Shown here: one piece after another, positions 55,918 to 64,000 of the stretch
Numbering within the stretch: the stretch's first letter is position 1
Layout: each line of letters begins with the position of its first letter
From: UBA3700 sp963592135
Lineage (GTDB): Bacteria; Bacillota; Clostridia; Christensenellales; UBA3700
Reading direction: 5' to 3'
DNA: 64,000 nucleotides
NCBI GenBank assembly: GCA_963592135.1
Contig: CAVAVP010000013.1
Location: 1 to 64,000 of the forward strand
Notes under the pieces: model-generated
What the model saw: the letters and a program-made list of their open reading frames with translations, nothing else
Database searches by the model: none
Told to the model about the DNA's origin: nothing
Program-made: the position numbers and the translations under genes

Positions 55918-56536
55918 TAATTACCTTTTCAATAGACGCTGTTACAACTTGAATATCTTGGCTTCCATCTACTGTATATAAAATATTTTTCTTATCATAA
56001 TATTCAATAAGTGGAGCTGTTTGCTTATTATAGACTTCTAATCTTGCTTTTACTGTTTGAGGTTTATCATCATCTCTTTGATATAGTTTTCCACCACATT
56101 TTGCGCATATATCTTTGTTATATGTTGAGATATGATAACTTTCCCCGCAAGCACACATTCTCCTTCCTGCTATACGTTCAACAACCTCATCCTCATTAAC
56201 TGCGATATTGATTGCCATTGTTACCTGCTCAAAAGTATCTAATGCTTTTGCTTGCTCGATTGTTCTTGGGAAGCCATCTAATAAATAACCTCCCTTACAA
56301 TCTTCTTTAGATAGTCTATCTTTCATCAAGCCTATTACAACTTCATCAGGAACTAATTGACCTTTGTCTATAATAGCTTTTGCTTGTAGTCCTAATGGAG
56401 TTCCGGCTTTAATATTCGCTCTTAATATATCTCCGGTTGAGATATGAGGAATATTATACTTTTCACATACTTTTGTAGCTTGTGTGCCCTTTCCTGCACC
56501 TGGAGCTCCTAAAAACACTAAACCTAGTTTCTTCAT
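55904..56536 (-). CDS. adk: Adenylate kinase
   Basis: The 210-residue enzyme has the P loop LGAPGAGKGTQATKV and the LID domain. The LID carries two Cys pairs (MCACGESYH and DICAKCGG), so it is the zinc-binding Gram-positive type. It keeps AMP, ADP and ATP in balance. It overlaps the stop of secY by one base and its own end overlaps map. Confidence 0.97.
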   Translation of the reverse strand: MKKLGLVFLGAPGAGKGTQATKVCEKYNIPHISTGDILRANIKAGTPLGLQAKAIIDKGQLVPDEVVIGLMKDRLSKEDCKGGYLLDGFPRTIEQAKALDTFEQVTMAINIAVNEDEVVERIAGRRMCACGESYHISTYNKDICAKCGGKLYQRDDDKPQTVKARLEVYNKQTAPLIEYYDKKNILYTVDGSQDIQVVTASIEKVINDNN

Positions 56537-57861
56537 TATTTTAAGAATCCCTTGTAATGCTTTGCCATATATTGTGTTTCTAATTGCTTATCTAACTCTA
56601 ATGCTACCGAAACGACGATTAACATACCTGTTGCAGAGAATGCACTTGTTAAACCGATTTCACCACCAATTGCATTAAACACTAATGCTGGAATGATAGC
56701 AATGAAAGCTAAGAATAAAGCACCAAATAATACAATACGATTATTAATTGTTGCTAAATAATCAGATGTAGCTTTTCCTGGTCTTACTCCTAAAATTGTT
56801 CCACCATATTGTTGAAGATTTCTTGCAACATCTTGTGGATTAAACTGAATTTGTGAATAGAAGTATGAAAAGAAAATTACAAAGATAAACATAAACAAGT
56901 AATAAACTATATTTCCTACCCAATAACCATTTGCCCAGTTACCTGATGCATATAAATATTTATAGTAGAATGTATAGAAACCTGATTGAGTATCTATGAA
57001 AGACACAATTATTTGTGGGAACATCATAAATGCTGAAGCAAAGATAATTGGCATAACACCACCACTCGTAATCTTTACTGGGATATATGTTGATTGTCCA
57101 CCATACATCTTGTTTCCTTTTACTTGTTTAGCATAGTTTACTTTAATTCTTCTTTCACCAGCATCCATAAATACGATCAAAGCGAATAATAAAACTATAA
57201 CTACTAAGTATCCGAAAATGTTCCATAAGTATGTGTAGTTTTCAGAAACTTGTTTAAATGCACTAATAAGTGATTGACCAAATGTTGCAACAATACCAAT
57301 AAAGATGATTAATGATGTTCCATTTGTAATTCCATATTCAGTAATTCTTTCACTTAACCACATAACTAAACAAGCACCCGCTGTAAGCATTATAATTACA
57401 TACATTCCTGTGAACCACTCTGTTTTTTCACCCATGAAAGTGTCTAAAATACCTGAGTTATGATAAGTAACAACTATACCAATACCTTGGATAATAGCTA
57501 ATAAGATAGCAATATATCTTGTAATCTTCGTAATCTTATTACGACCATCATCACCCTGTTTAGATAATCTATCTAGAGCCGGAATTACCAATGTTAACAA
57601 TTGCATAATAATGTAACTGTTAATAAATGGTAATACACCTAGAGCGAAGAATGTACCATATTGTAATGATCCACCGCTCATTAAACTCATCAAACTTAAC
57701 AAGGAATTGCTATCACCAACAGCACTTGAAATAGTGCTATAGCTAATGCCTGGAATTGGAATATAGCAGCCGATTCTAAATACTAGCAATATAGCTAGCG
57801 AGAATAGCATCTTTCTTCTAATTTCCTTATCGCTAAAGGCATTAATTAATCTTTGCCACAT
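56536..57861 (-). CDS. secY: Protein translocase subunit SecY
   Basis: The channel protein of 441 residues has ten hydrophobic segments and the family motifs GCYIPIPGISYSTISSAV and YFYSQIQFNPQDVARNLQQY-type sequence (here FSYFYSQIQFNPQDVARNL). It overlaps rplO by one base. With SecE and SecG it exports proteins through the membrane. Confidence 0.98.
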   Translation of the reverse strand: MWQRLINAFSDKEIRRKMLFSLAILLVFRIGCYIPIPGISYSTISSAVGDSNSLLSLMSLMSGGSLQYGTFFALGVLPFINSYIIMQLLTLVIPALDRLSKQGDDGRNKITKITRYIAILLAIIQGIGIVVTYHNSGILDTFMGEKTEWFTGMYVIIMLTAGACLVMWLSERITEYGITNGTSLIIFIGIVATFGQSLISAFKQVSENYTYLWNIFGYLVVIVLLFALIVFMDAGERRIKVNYAKQVKGNKMYGGQSTYIPVKITSGGVMPIIFASAFMMFPQIIVSFIDTQSGFYTFYYKYLYASGNWANGYWVGNIVYYLFMFIFVIFFSYFYSQIQFNPQDVARNLQQYGGTILGVRPGKATSDYLATINNRIVLFGALFLAFIAIIPALVFNAIGGEIGLTSAFSATGMLIVVSVALELDKQLETQYMAKHYKGFLK

Positions 57862-58304
57862 TATAGTACCTCTACTGTGCCACCTGCTTTTTCAATTGCT
57901 TCAACAGCTGACTTCGTGAATTTATTAGCCTTAACAACTAACTTCTTTGTTAAAGTTCCTTTTCCTAAAACTTTAACACCGCAAGATTCAACCTTGCTGA
58001 TAATTCCGTTATTTAATAATACTTCAGCTGTAACTTCAGTACCATTATCTAATTTTTCTAAATCACAAACGTTAACGATTGTATATACTTTAGCAAAATA
58101 ATTTTTAAAACCATGTTTTGGAAGGCGTCTTGTTAAAGGCATTTGTCCACCTTCGAATCCAGGTCTAACACCGCCGCCAGAACGAGCCCATTGACCCTTA
58201 TGACCTTTACCTGATGTTTTACCTAAACCAGAGCCGATACCTCTTCCTAATCTTCTTGCGCTTGTTTTTGCTCCAGCGCTTGGATGCATATTTTCTAACT
58301 TCAT
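57861..58304 (-). CDS. rplO: 50S ribosomal protein L15
   Basis: The 147-residue protein has the Gly/Arg-rich start ([20 protein letters not shown]) and [19 protein letters not shown]. It is a late 50S assembly protein. It lies between rpmD and secY with a GGAGGA site upstream. Confidence 0.97.
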   Translation of the reverse strand: MKLENMHPSAGAKTSARRLGRGIGSGLGKTSGKGHKGQWARSGGGVRPGFEGGQMPLTRRLPKHGFKNYFAKVYTIVNVCDLEKLDNGTEVTAEVLLNNGIISKVESCGVKVLGKGTLTKKLVVKANKFTKSAVEAIEKAGGTVEVL

Positions 58305-58316
58305 ATGTCCTCCTAA

Positions 58317-58490
58317 TTATTCTTGTTCAACACTAACCATGTGTGAAACAACCTTGATCATGCCTTGAGAACATGCATTGTCAGGGATTTTATTGCTATC
58401 GCCAGGCTTATGTAAACCTAAAGCTGCTACTGTGTCTTTTTGTTTCTTTGTACAAGCAATTGTACTTTTCTTTAATGTAACTTTCAACAT
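58317..58490 (-). CDS. rpmD: 50S ribosomal protein L30
   Basis: A 57-residue gene between rpsE and rplO encodes MLKVTLKKSTIACTKKQKD, LGLHKPGDSNKIPDN and ends with MIKVVSHMVSVEQE. This matches short bacterial L30, with its conserved L-x2-L-G-L core. It is 11 bases after rpsE and has a GGAGGCG site. It is too short to appear among longer frames. Confidence 0.95.
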   Translation of the reverse strand: MLKVTLKKSTIACTKKQKDTVAALGLHKPGDSNKIPDNACSQGMIKVVSHMVSVEQE

Positions 58491-58501
58491 TTTGCGCCTC
58501 C

Positions 58502-59014
58502 TTAAGCCTTAATTTCAACAACTGTTTTACCACGTAATGCTGCAATTTGTTCTGCTGTTCTTAATTTGCATAATCCGTCAAATGTTGCCTTAACACAGTT
58601 AATTGGGTTGTTTGAACCTAAAGACTTTGTACGAATATCTTTAACGCCGGCAACTTCTAGAATTAAACGAACTGGACCACCTGCGATAACTCCAGTACCT
58701 TCTGCAGCTGGAATTAAAACAACTTTACCTGAACCGAACTCACCTTGAACTTCATGAGGAATAGTTGTACCAACTAAAGCAATCTTTGTCATGTTATTCT
58801 TAGCAGCAACTGTAGCTTTCTTAATAGCCTCTGGAACTTCTGCAGCTTTACCCATTCCGATACCTACAGAACCATTACCATCACCTACTACAATTAGAGC
58901 AGCAAACTTCATTTTTCTACCACCCTTAACAACCTTAGTCACTCTGTTGATATGAACTAATCTATTAAGTAATTCATTTTCTTCTTTTTGAAATTTATTT
59001 TCTCTTTTAGCCAT
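58502..59014 (-). CDS. rpsE: 30S ribosomal protein S5
   Basis: The 170-residue protein has the S5 domain ([20 protein letters not shown]), GVGMGKA-type loop ([16 protein letters not shown]) and the C-terminal domain with [18 protein letters not shown]. It helps keep decoding accurate. It is 15 bases after rplR. Confidence 0.98.
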   Translation of the reverse strand: MAKRENKFQKEENELLNRLVHINRVTKVVKGGRKMKFAALIVVGDGNGSVGIGMGKAAEVPEAIKKATVAAKNNMTKIALVGTTIPHEVQGEFGSGKVVLIPAAEGTGVIAGGPVRLILEVAGVKDIRTKSLGSNNPINCVKATFDGLCKLRTAEQIAALRGKTVVEIKA

Positions 59015-59029
59015 TTTAAGAAACCCTCC

Positions 59030-59398
59030 TTAGAATTTTAGGCCAGCTTCTCTGGCACCATCAGCAACTGCCATTACACGACCTGTGTAAAGATAGCCAC
59101 CTCTATCGAAAACAACTTCTTCAATTCCTGCAGCTAAAGCTTTTTTAGCAGCTGTTTCGCCAACTAATTTAGCGGCGTCAGTTTTAGATAACTTAGCAAC
59201 AGCCTTTACCATATCTTTATCTACAGTTGAGCAAGAAACTAGAGTCTTAGCAGCAACATCATCAATAATTTGAACATAGATGTTAGCTGTAGATCTATAA
59301 ACGTTGAAACGAGGTCTTTCAGCAGTACCTGAAATCTTATTTCTTACTCTTTGATGTCTTTTTTGTCTAACTTCATTTTTATTAATCTTAGTAATCAT
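59030..59398 (-). CDS. rplR: 50S ribosomal protein L18
   Basis: The 122-residue 5S rRNA-binding protein has [37 protein letters not shown] and ends with [14 protein letters not shown]. It lies between rplF and rpsE in the usual order. Confidence 0.98.
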   Translation of the reverse strand: MITKINKNEVRQKRHQRVRNKISGTAERPRFNVYRSTANIYVQIIDDVAAKTLVSCSTVDKDMVKAVAKLSKTDAAKLVGETAAKKALAAGIEEVVFDRGGYLYTGRVMAVADGAREAGLKF

Positions 59399-59416
59399 AA
59401 TACCTTATTTCACTCC

Positions 59417-59968
59417 TTATTTCTTCTTGCCGCCCTTCTTGCCTTCCTTACGAGCAACAACTTCACCCTTTAGAGTAACGCCGTATGCATGGTATGGATC
59501 TGGAACACGAAGTTTCTTTATATTAGCTGCTACTTGTCCTACTAATTCTTTATCTATACCCTTAACAGAAATTTCTGTAGCTGATGGACAATCATAAGTA
59601 ATACCTGGAATAACATCTAATACGATTGGGTGTGAGTAACCAATATCTAACTTAACTGATTTACCTTCTTTAGCTACTTTGTAACCTACACCATTTACAA
59701 CTAGAACTTTTTCAAAGCCTTTTGTTACACCTTCTACCATATTAGCAATTAATTTACGATATAAACCGTGCATTGCTTTGATATTTGCTTCATCATTCTT
59801 ACGTGTAACAATAACTTCACTTCCTTCAACTTTTACGACAATATCTGAACTTTCGATCTTTCTAGATAATTCACCTTTTGGACCTTTAACAGTTACTACA
59901 TTGTCAGCTGAAATCTTAACTTCAACGCCTGCTGGAATTTGAACAGGGATTCTACCAATTCTTGACAT
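59417..59968 (-). CDS. rplF: 50S ribosomal protein L6
   Basis: The 183-residue protein consists of two repeated domains: the first begins RIGRIPVQIPAGVEVKI, the second has the PDPYHAYGVTLKGE motif before a basic tail. It sits near the GTPase centre. Confidence 0.98.
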   Translation of the reverse strand: MSRIGRIPVQIPAGVEVKISADNVVTVKGPKGELSRKIESSDIVVKVEGSEVIVTRKNDEANIKAMHGLYRKLIANMVEGVTKGFEKVLVVNGVGYKVAKEGKSVKLDIGYSHPIVLDVIPGITYDCPSATEISVKGIDKELVGQVAANIKKLRVPDPYHAYGVTLKGEVVARKEGKKGGKKK

Positions 59969-59988
59969 AATCTTCTATCCTCCTTCTA

Positions 59989-60369
59989 TTACCAAACGTA
60001 AGCTAATACTTCGCCGCCTACTTTAGCAGCCTTAGCTTGTTTATTTGTTAAAATACCTTTATTTGTAGATAGAATAGCAATTCCCATTCCACCTAAAACA
60101 ACTGGCATTGTATCTACATTAGCATAAACTCTAAGACCTGGCTTAGAAATACGCTTAATACCTGAAATAACCTTTTCGTTTTTTGGGCCATACTTTAGTG
60201 TAACAACAATCTTATTGTCTTCAACTTTATATGATTCAATAAAACCTTCTTCAACTAAAATTTTAGCAATTTCTGCTTTAATTTTTGAATTTGGTATTTC
60301 TACTTCTTCATGCTTTGCAGTTAAAGCATTACGAATACGAGTTAACATATCTGCAATTGGATCTGTCAT
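59989..60369 (-). CDS. rpsH: 30S ribosomal protein S8
   Basis: S8 (126 residues) starts [20 protein letters not shown] and ends with [20 protein letters not shown] then GGEVLAYVW. It binds the central domain of 16S rRNA and in other bacteria represses the spc operon. Confidence 0.98.
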   Translation of the reverse strand: MTDPIADMLTRIRNALTAKHEEVEIPNSKIKAEIAKILVEEGFIESYKVEDNKIVVTLKYGPKNEKVISGIKRISKPGLRVYANVDTMPVVLGGMGIAILSTNKGILTNKQAKAAKVGGEVLAYVW

Positions 60370-60382
60370 TTTCTATCTCCTC

Positions 60383-60568
60383 CTACCAACTTGACTTCTT
60401 AACGCCAGGAATTTCGCCTTTATAAGCTAATTCTCTGAAGCAAATTCTGCAAATACCATATTTTTGTAGAACCGCATGAGGTCTTCCACAAATTTGGCAT
60501 CTTGTATATGCTCTTGTTGAATACTTTGGAGTCTTTTGTTGCTTATTAATCATTGATTTTTTTGCCAT
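60383..60568 (-). CDS. rpsN: 30S ribosomal protein S14, zinc type
   Basis: The 61-residue short form has two Cys pairs, RCQICGRPH and [11 protein letters not shown], that bind zinc, and ends [11 protein letters not shown]. This C+ form is standard in Clostridia. It is 14 bases from rpsH. Confidence 0.97.
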   Translation of the reverse strand: MAKKSMINKQQKTPKYSTRAYTRCQICGRPHAVLQKYGICRICFRELAYKGEIPGVKKSSW

Positions 60569-60583
60569 TTTTTTATCCTCCTA

Positions 60584-61150
60584 TTATTTAGCAAAAGGCA
60601 TACCAAGTAGAGTTAATAACTCTTTAGCCTCTTCATCTGTCTTTGCTGTTGTAACGATACAAATATCAAATCCTCTTACTTTTTCAATCTTGTCGTATTG
60701 AATTTCAGGGAAGATAATTTGTTCTTTAATACCTAAAGCATAACATCCACGTCCATCAAAAGAATTTGAAGAAACACCTTTGAAATCTCTAACACGTGGT
60801 AACGCTACTGAAACTAACTTATCATAGAAATCAAGCATCTTCTTTCCACGTAAAGTTACTTTAGCACCAATAATCATGCCTTCTCTTACCTTGAATGTAG
60901 CAACGCTGTTCTTAGCTTTTGTCATAACAGGAGCTTGACCTGCGATTGCTTTTAATTCTTCAACAGCTAATTGTACGCTCTTGCTGTTATCTTTTATATC
61001 ACCAAGTCTCATATTTAAAACGATCTTTTCGATTTTTGGAACTTGATTAATATTCTTGTATCCGAACTTTTCCTTTAATGCAGGAACTGCTGTATTCTTA
61101 TAAAGTTCAGCTGTTCTATAAATTCTATCTGCCACAGTTAATCCCTCCAT
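60584..61150 (-). CDS. rplE: 50S ribosomal protein L5
   Basis: L5 binds 5S rRNA. Conserved parts are [39 protein letters not shown] and the late [19 protein letters not shown]. The ATG at 61150 gives 188 residues and overlaps the rplX stop codon. However, an AGGGATTAACT ribosome-like site lies inside it, so a GTG at 61135 may be the true start, giving 183 residues. Confidence 0.96.
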   Translation of the reverse strand: MEGLTVADRIYRTAELYKNTAVPALKEKFGYKNINQVPKIEKIVLNMRLGDIKDNSKSVQLAVEELKAIAGQAPVMTKAKNSVATFKVREGMIIGAKVTLRGKKMLDFYDKLVSVALPRVRDFKGVSSNSFDGRGCYALGIKEQIIFPEIQYDKIEKVRGFDICIVTTAKTDEEAKELLTLLGMPFAK

Positions 61151-61554
61151 TATTCCTTATCAGCTGATTCAGCTTTCTTTTTAGCACTTGTCTTCTTTAC
61201 AGCTTTTGTAGCCTTTTTAGCTGCTGAAGCTTTAACAGCATCTAAAGAAGCTCCACACTCTTTACAAGTTCTAACTTTCTTTCCGTCAACCATCTTGATT
61301 GCTATCTTGGTTGTCTTGTTACAAGATGGGCAAATAACCATTACGTTTGATCCATCAATAAATCTTTCTTTATCAACAATTCCACCCTTTTCTTGAGCAT
61401 TACGTGGCTTTACAAAATGCTTAGCCATTGTTATACCTTCGCCTTGAACAGCAACTTTACCATTCTTTCTATCTACAGCGATAATTGTGCCTGCTTTACC
61501 TTTATCGTTACCTGCGATAATCTTAACAGCATCACCTTTCTTAACATTACTCAT
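61150..61554 (-). CDS. rplX: 50S ribosomal protein L24, with extended tail
   Basis: The ATG at 61554 ([20 protein letters not shown]) is preferred over that at 61560, since it stands eight bases after GGAGG. The KOW domain is followed by two Cys pairs (CPSCNK and CKECGAS) and a Lys/Ala-rich C-terminal tail of about 30 residues not seen in most L24 proteins. L24 starts 50S assembly. Confidence 0.96.
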   Translation of the reverse strand: MSNVKKGDAVKIIAGNDKGKAGTIIAVDRKNGKVAVQGEGITMAKHFVKPRNAQEKGGIVDKERFIDGSNVMVICPSCNKTTKIAIKMVDGKKVRTCKECGASLDAVKASAAKKATKAVKKTSAKKKAESADKE

Positions 61555-61566
61555 CTTCATGTCCTC

Positions 61567-61935
61567 CTATAATACTTCTGGAGCTAGAGAAATGATTTTC
61601 ATATAATCTTTATCTCTAAGTTCTCTTGCGATAGGCCCAAAAATACGAGTTCCTTTTGGTTGCTTTTGACTATCGATAATAACAGCAGCATTGTCGTCAA
61701 ATCTGATATAAGAACCATCTGGTCTATTAACACCATATGTAGTTCTTACGATTACAGCCTTAACAACATCGCCTTTCTTAACAACACCGCCTGGGATAGC
61801 AGATTCTACAGCAGCAACAATAACGTCACCGATATTACCACTCTTTCTGTAAGAACCACCCATTACTCTGATACATTTTAATTCTTTTGCACCAGAATTA
61901 TCTGCAACAACTAGTCTTGATTCTGCTTGTATCAT
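61567..61935 (-). CDS. rplN: 50S ribosomal protein L14
   Basis: The 122-residue protein has [35 protein letters not shown] and [18 protein letters not shown]. It forms bridge B8 with the 30S subunit. It lies between rpsQ and rplX. Confidence 0.98.
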   Translation of the reverse strand: MIQAESRLVVADNSGAKELKCIRVMGGSYRKSGNIGDVIVAAVESAIPGGVVKKGDVVKAVIVRTTYGVNRPDGSYIRFDDNAAVIIDSQKQPKGTRIFGPIARELRDKDYMKIISLAPEVL

Positions 61936-61947
61936 TGTATGTTCCTC

Positions 61948-62202
61948 CTACTTAGCCTTTTCAATAATTTCTACAACTCTCCAGCATTTATCTTTGCTTA
62001 GAGGTCTTGTTTCTGTGATACTTACGATATCACCAATTTTACATTCATTCTTTTCATCATGAGCCTTTAGTTTTCTTGTTCTGTTAACAATTTTGCCATA
62101 AAGAGGATGTTGAACACGCTCTCTAATTGCAACGACAACTGTCTTGTCCATCTTATCGCTAACAACCATACCAACTCTGCTCTTTCTAAGATTTCTTTCC
62201 AT
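61948..62202 (-). CDS. rpsQ: 30S ribosomal protein S17
   Basis: S17 (84 residues) has [38 protein letters not shown] and [16 protein letters not shown]. It is an OB-fold binder of 16S rRNA and follows rpmC. Confidence 0.97.
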   Translation of the reverse strand: MERNLRKSRVGMVVSDKMDKTVVVAIRERVQHPLYGKIVNRTRKLKAHDEKNECKIGDIVSITETRPLSKDKCWRVVEIIEKAK

Positions 62203-62217
62203 GTTGATTCCTCCTTA

Positions 62218-62451
62218 TTATTTAGACTTCTTAGCAGCCTTTTTAACAGGCTCCTTTGAGATGCCTAGATCTCTTTGACGAATAATAGTATTTACCTTAG
62301 CAATATCTTTCTTAACATTTGTGATTTGCTTTGGATTTTCTAATTGACCAGCTTTATTTTGGAAACGAAGGTTGAATAATTCTTCCTTTAATGAAGCTAG
62401 CTTAACGTTTAACTCTTCATTTGTCATTTCAAAGAAATTACTTGCTTTCAT
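62218..62451 (-). CDS. rpmC: 50S ribosomal protein L29
   Basis: The 77-residue helical protein starts KASNFFEMTNEELNVKLASL and has ELFNLRFQNKAGQLENPKQI. A Lys/Ala-rich tail extends the usual length by about ten residues. L29 is near the exit tunnel and its ATG overlaps the rplP stop. Confidence 0.96.
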   Translation of the reverse strand: MKASNFFEMTNEELNVKLASLKEELFNLRFQNKAGQLENPKQITNVKKDIAKVNTIIRQRDLGISKEPVKKAAKKSK

Positions 62452-62873
62452 TATTCATTTACCTCCTCTTCTTTCTTAATAAATTTACACTTACATGGTA
62501 ATTTATTTGCAGCTAATCTTAAAGCTTCTCTTGCTGTTTCTTCTGGAATACCAGCCATTTCAAACATAACTCTACCTGGCTTTACTACAGCAACCCAATA
62601 TTCTACAGAACCTTTACCTGAACCCATTCTTGTTTCAGCAGGCTTCTTTGTTACTGGCTTATGAGGGAAGATGTCTATCCAAACTTGTCCTCCTCTCTTG
62701 ATATAACGAGTCATCGCAATACGTGCAGCTTCAATTTGATTTGATGTAATCCAACTTGGCTCTAATGCAACTAAACCATATTCACCATATGCAATCTTGT
62801 TGCCCTTGTTAGCATTACCTTTCATTCTGCCACGGAATACACGACGTCTTTTAACTCTTTTAGGCATTAACAT
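62451..62873 (-). CDS. rplP: 50S ribosomal protein L16
   Basis: The 140-residue protein has [40 protein letters not shown] and [21 protein letters not shown]16 organises the A site of the 50S subunit. The start at 62873 suits the GGAGG site; a second ATG two codons later is possible. Confidence 0.97.
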   Translation of the reverse strand: MLMPKRVKRRRVFRGRMKGNANKGNKIAYGEYGLVALEPSWITSNQIEAARIAMTRYIKRGGQVWIDIFPHKPVTKKPAETRMGSGKGSVEYWVAVVKPGRVMFEMAGIPEETAREALRLAANKLPCKCKFIKKEEEVNE

Positions 62874-63570
62874 TGTTGTTTCCTCCTTCCTTCTTATCTG
62901 CAGCTACTGTTGAGAATTTACCATACTTTTCACCCTTGTAAATCCAAACCTTAACACCAATCTTACCGAAAGTAGTATTTGCTTCAGCAAAACCATAATC
63001 GATATCAGCTCTTAATGTTTGTAGAGGGATAGAACCTTCATGATAATTTTCTGATCTAGCGATTTCTGCACCATCCAATCTTCCTGAAACCATTGTTTTA
63101 ATACCCTTAACACCTGATTTCATAGCTCTTGAAATAGCTTGTTTCATAGCCTTTCTGAATTGAACTCTCTTTTCAAGTTGAGCAGCAATACCTTCAGCAA
63201 CTAATGTTGCATCAATATCAGGCTTAACAACATTTTGAATTGAAACAGCAATCTTCTTGCCAGGAACAATCTTTTCAATGAATTTTTGGATTTCTAATAC
63301 ACCAGCACCATTTGCACCAATCATGATACCAGGCTTAGATGTATATATTGTGATATTTACACTATATTCATTGTTGTTTGTAGATAAAATTTTTCTTTCA
63401 ATCTTTATAGATGAGATACCATTATCATAATATTTATTCTTGATAGCTTTTCTGATTTTGCTATCTTCTACTAAATAAGTAGAGAAAGACTTCTTATCAG
63501 CAAACCATCTTGCATCCCAATCTTTTATGACACCGATTCTTAATCCTGTTGGACTAACTTTTTGTCCCAT
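62860..63570 (-). CDS. rpsC: 30S ribosomal protein S3
   Basis: S3 (236 residues) starts [20 protein letters not shown], has the KH domain [17 protein letters not shown] and ends with [14 protein letters not shown] and an Asn/Gly-rich tail. It overlaps rplP by 14 bases. It has a helicase role in the mRNA entry channel. Confidence 0.98.
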   Translation of the reverse strand: MGQKVSPTGLRIGVIKDWDARWFADKKSFSTYLVEDSKIRKAIKNKYYDNGISSIKIERKILSTNNNEYSVNITIYTSKPGIMIGANGAGVLEIQKFIEKIVPGKKIAVSIQNVVKPDIDATLVAEGIAAQLEKRVQFRKAMKQAISRAMKSGVKGIKTMVSGRLDGAEIARSENYHEGSIPLQTLRADIDYGFAEANTTFGKIGVKVWIYKGEKYGKFSTVAADKKEGGNNNVNA

Positions 63571-63583
63571 TGTTTACCTCCTA

Positions 63584-63973
63584 TTATTCAGCCACTTCAT
63601 CAAGGATGATAGTGATATGACTTGTACGCTTGTTGATTCTAGCACCAGAACCCTTTGCTCTAGCTCTCATTCTCTTAAGAATTGGACCAGCATTTGCAAA
63701 ACATTCTGCAACATATAAGTCGTTCTTGTTCTTTCCTAAATTATTTTCTGCATTAGCAGCAGCTGAATTTAGAAGTTTAACAAGTGGTTCAGAAGCTGCT
63801 TTAGGTGTATTCTTTAGAATAGCTAAAGCATCTGTATATTTTTGTCCTCTAACAATATCAAGAACAACACGAACCTTATCTGGAGATATTCTAACGTATT
63901 TAGCAGTAGCACTTGCTCTCTTATCGGCTTTCTCAGCTCTAGCAGCAGCTTTTTCTCTAATTCTTTTAGCCAT
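63584..63973 (-). CDS. rplV: 50S ribosomal protein L22
   Basis: The 129-residue protein has ATAKYVRISPDKVRVVLDIV, NNLGKNKNDLYVAECFANAG and ends RTSHITIILDEVAE. Its loop lines the exit tunnel. The N-terminus carries an extra basic/Ala stretch. It is followed by rpsC. Confidence 0.97.
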   Translation of the reverse strand: MAKRIREKAAARAEKADKRASATAKYVRISPDKVRVVLDIVRGQKYTDALAILKNTPKAASEPLVKLLNSAAANAENNLGKNKNDLYVAECFANAGPILKRMRARAKGSGARINKRTSHITIILDEVAE

Positions 63974-63984
63974 TGTTTACCTCC

Positions 63985-64000
63985 CTATTTCTTAGCAGCG
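63985..64000 (-). CDS. rpsS: 30S ribosomal protein S19, C-terminal end only
   Basis: The last 16 bases of the window encode Ala-Ala-Lys-Lys and a stop on the minus strand just upstream of rplV. Position in the S10 operon and the basic end fit rpsS. Most of the gene lies outside the window. Confidence 0.7.

Overview
The window looks like a chromosomal segment of a low-GC, anaerobic, fermentative, Gram-positive-type bacterium, most likely an uncultured Clostridia-like (Bacillota) lineage. The right half ends in the long S10-spc-alpha ribosomal operon, with rpsD inside the alpha group and a zinc-type rpsN. The window also carries pyruvate formate-lyase with its activase, CdaA diadenylate cyclase, NADP-type glutamate dehydrogenase and a DUF1015 protein. 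No genus-level assignment is justified from the sequence alone.

Region 1-12.3 kb is accessory DNA with visibly higher GC and different codon use. It holds a divergent locus made of a tandem-GNAT protein plus a TIR-methyltransferase fusion on one strand and a three-TM, double-Rossmann, RyR-type protein on the other. After that come a degraded minus-strand gene, an AAA ATPase/DUF4143 gene behind a repeated operator-like element, a serine-recombinase tail, and a 1407-residue lipoprotein with ten Cys-rich modules and BspA-type leucine-rich repeats. The lipoprotein's promoter has an 11-bp poly-G tract inside its -35/-10 spacer, which suggests phase-variable surface expression. Composition then drops sharply at about 12.3 kb.

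Region 12.3-34.6 kb is AT-rich backbone. It has a pflB-pflA-galM operon, a TIM-barrel sugar isomerase-like gene, a lipoprotein-histidine kinase-response regulator operon, ybaK plus an AEC carrier, a MATE exporter, a lipoprotein gene split by an in-frame stop, a GH38 alpha-mannosidase, and a minus-strand block running ppa-holA-membrane protein-degenerate M28 protein-cdaA-DUF1015-lysC.

Region 34.6-51.4 kb has tRNA-Leu(CAA), an EamA carrier, two truncated gene fragments joined head to head (RNA ligase-like and ATC hydrolase-like), a five-gene ABC export operon, rpsT, a protein joining an RNA polymerase alpha-CTD-like domain to WG repeats, two plus-strand genes (a surface SH3-like protein and a small protein resembling isopropylmalate dehydrogenase), a hydrolase-malQ-phosphopantetheinyl transferase-acpP group, an XRE-ImmA-DUF4417 cassette and gdhA.

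Region 51.4-64 kb is the ribosomal operon, read on the minus strand from rpsS (cut by the window edge) through secY, adk, map, infA, rpmJ, rpsM, rpsK, rpsD, rpoA and rplQ. Several backbone genes have the -10 box only 6-9 bases before the start codon and no Shine-Dalgarno sequence, so leaderless mRNAs seem common here.
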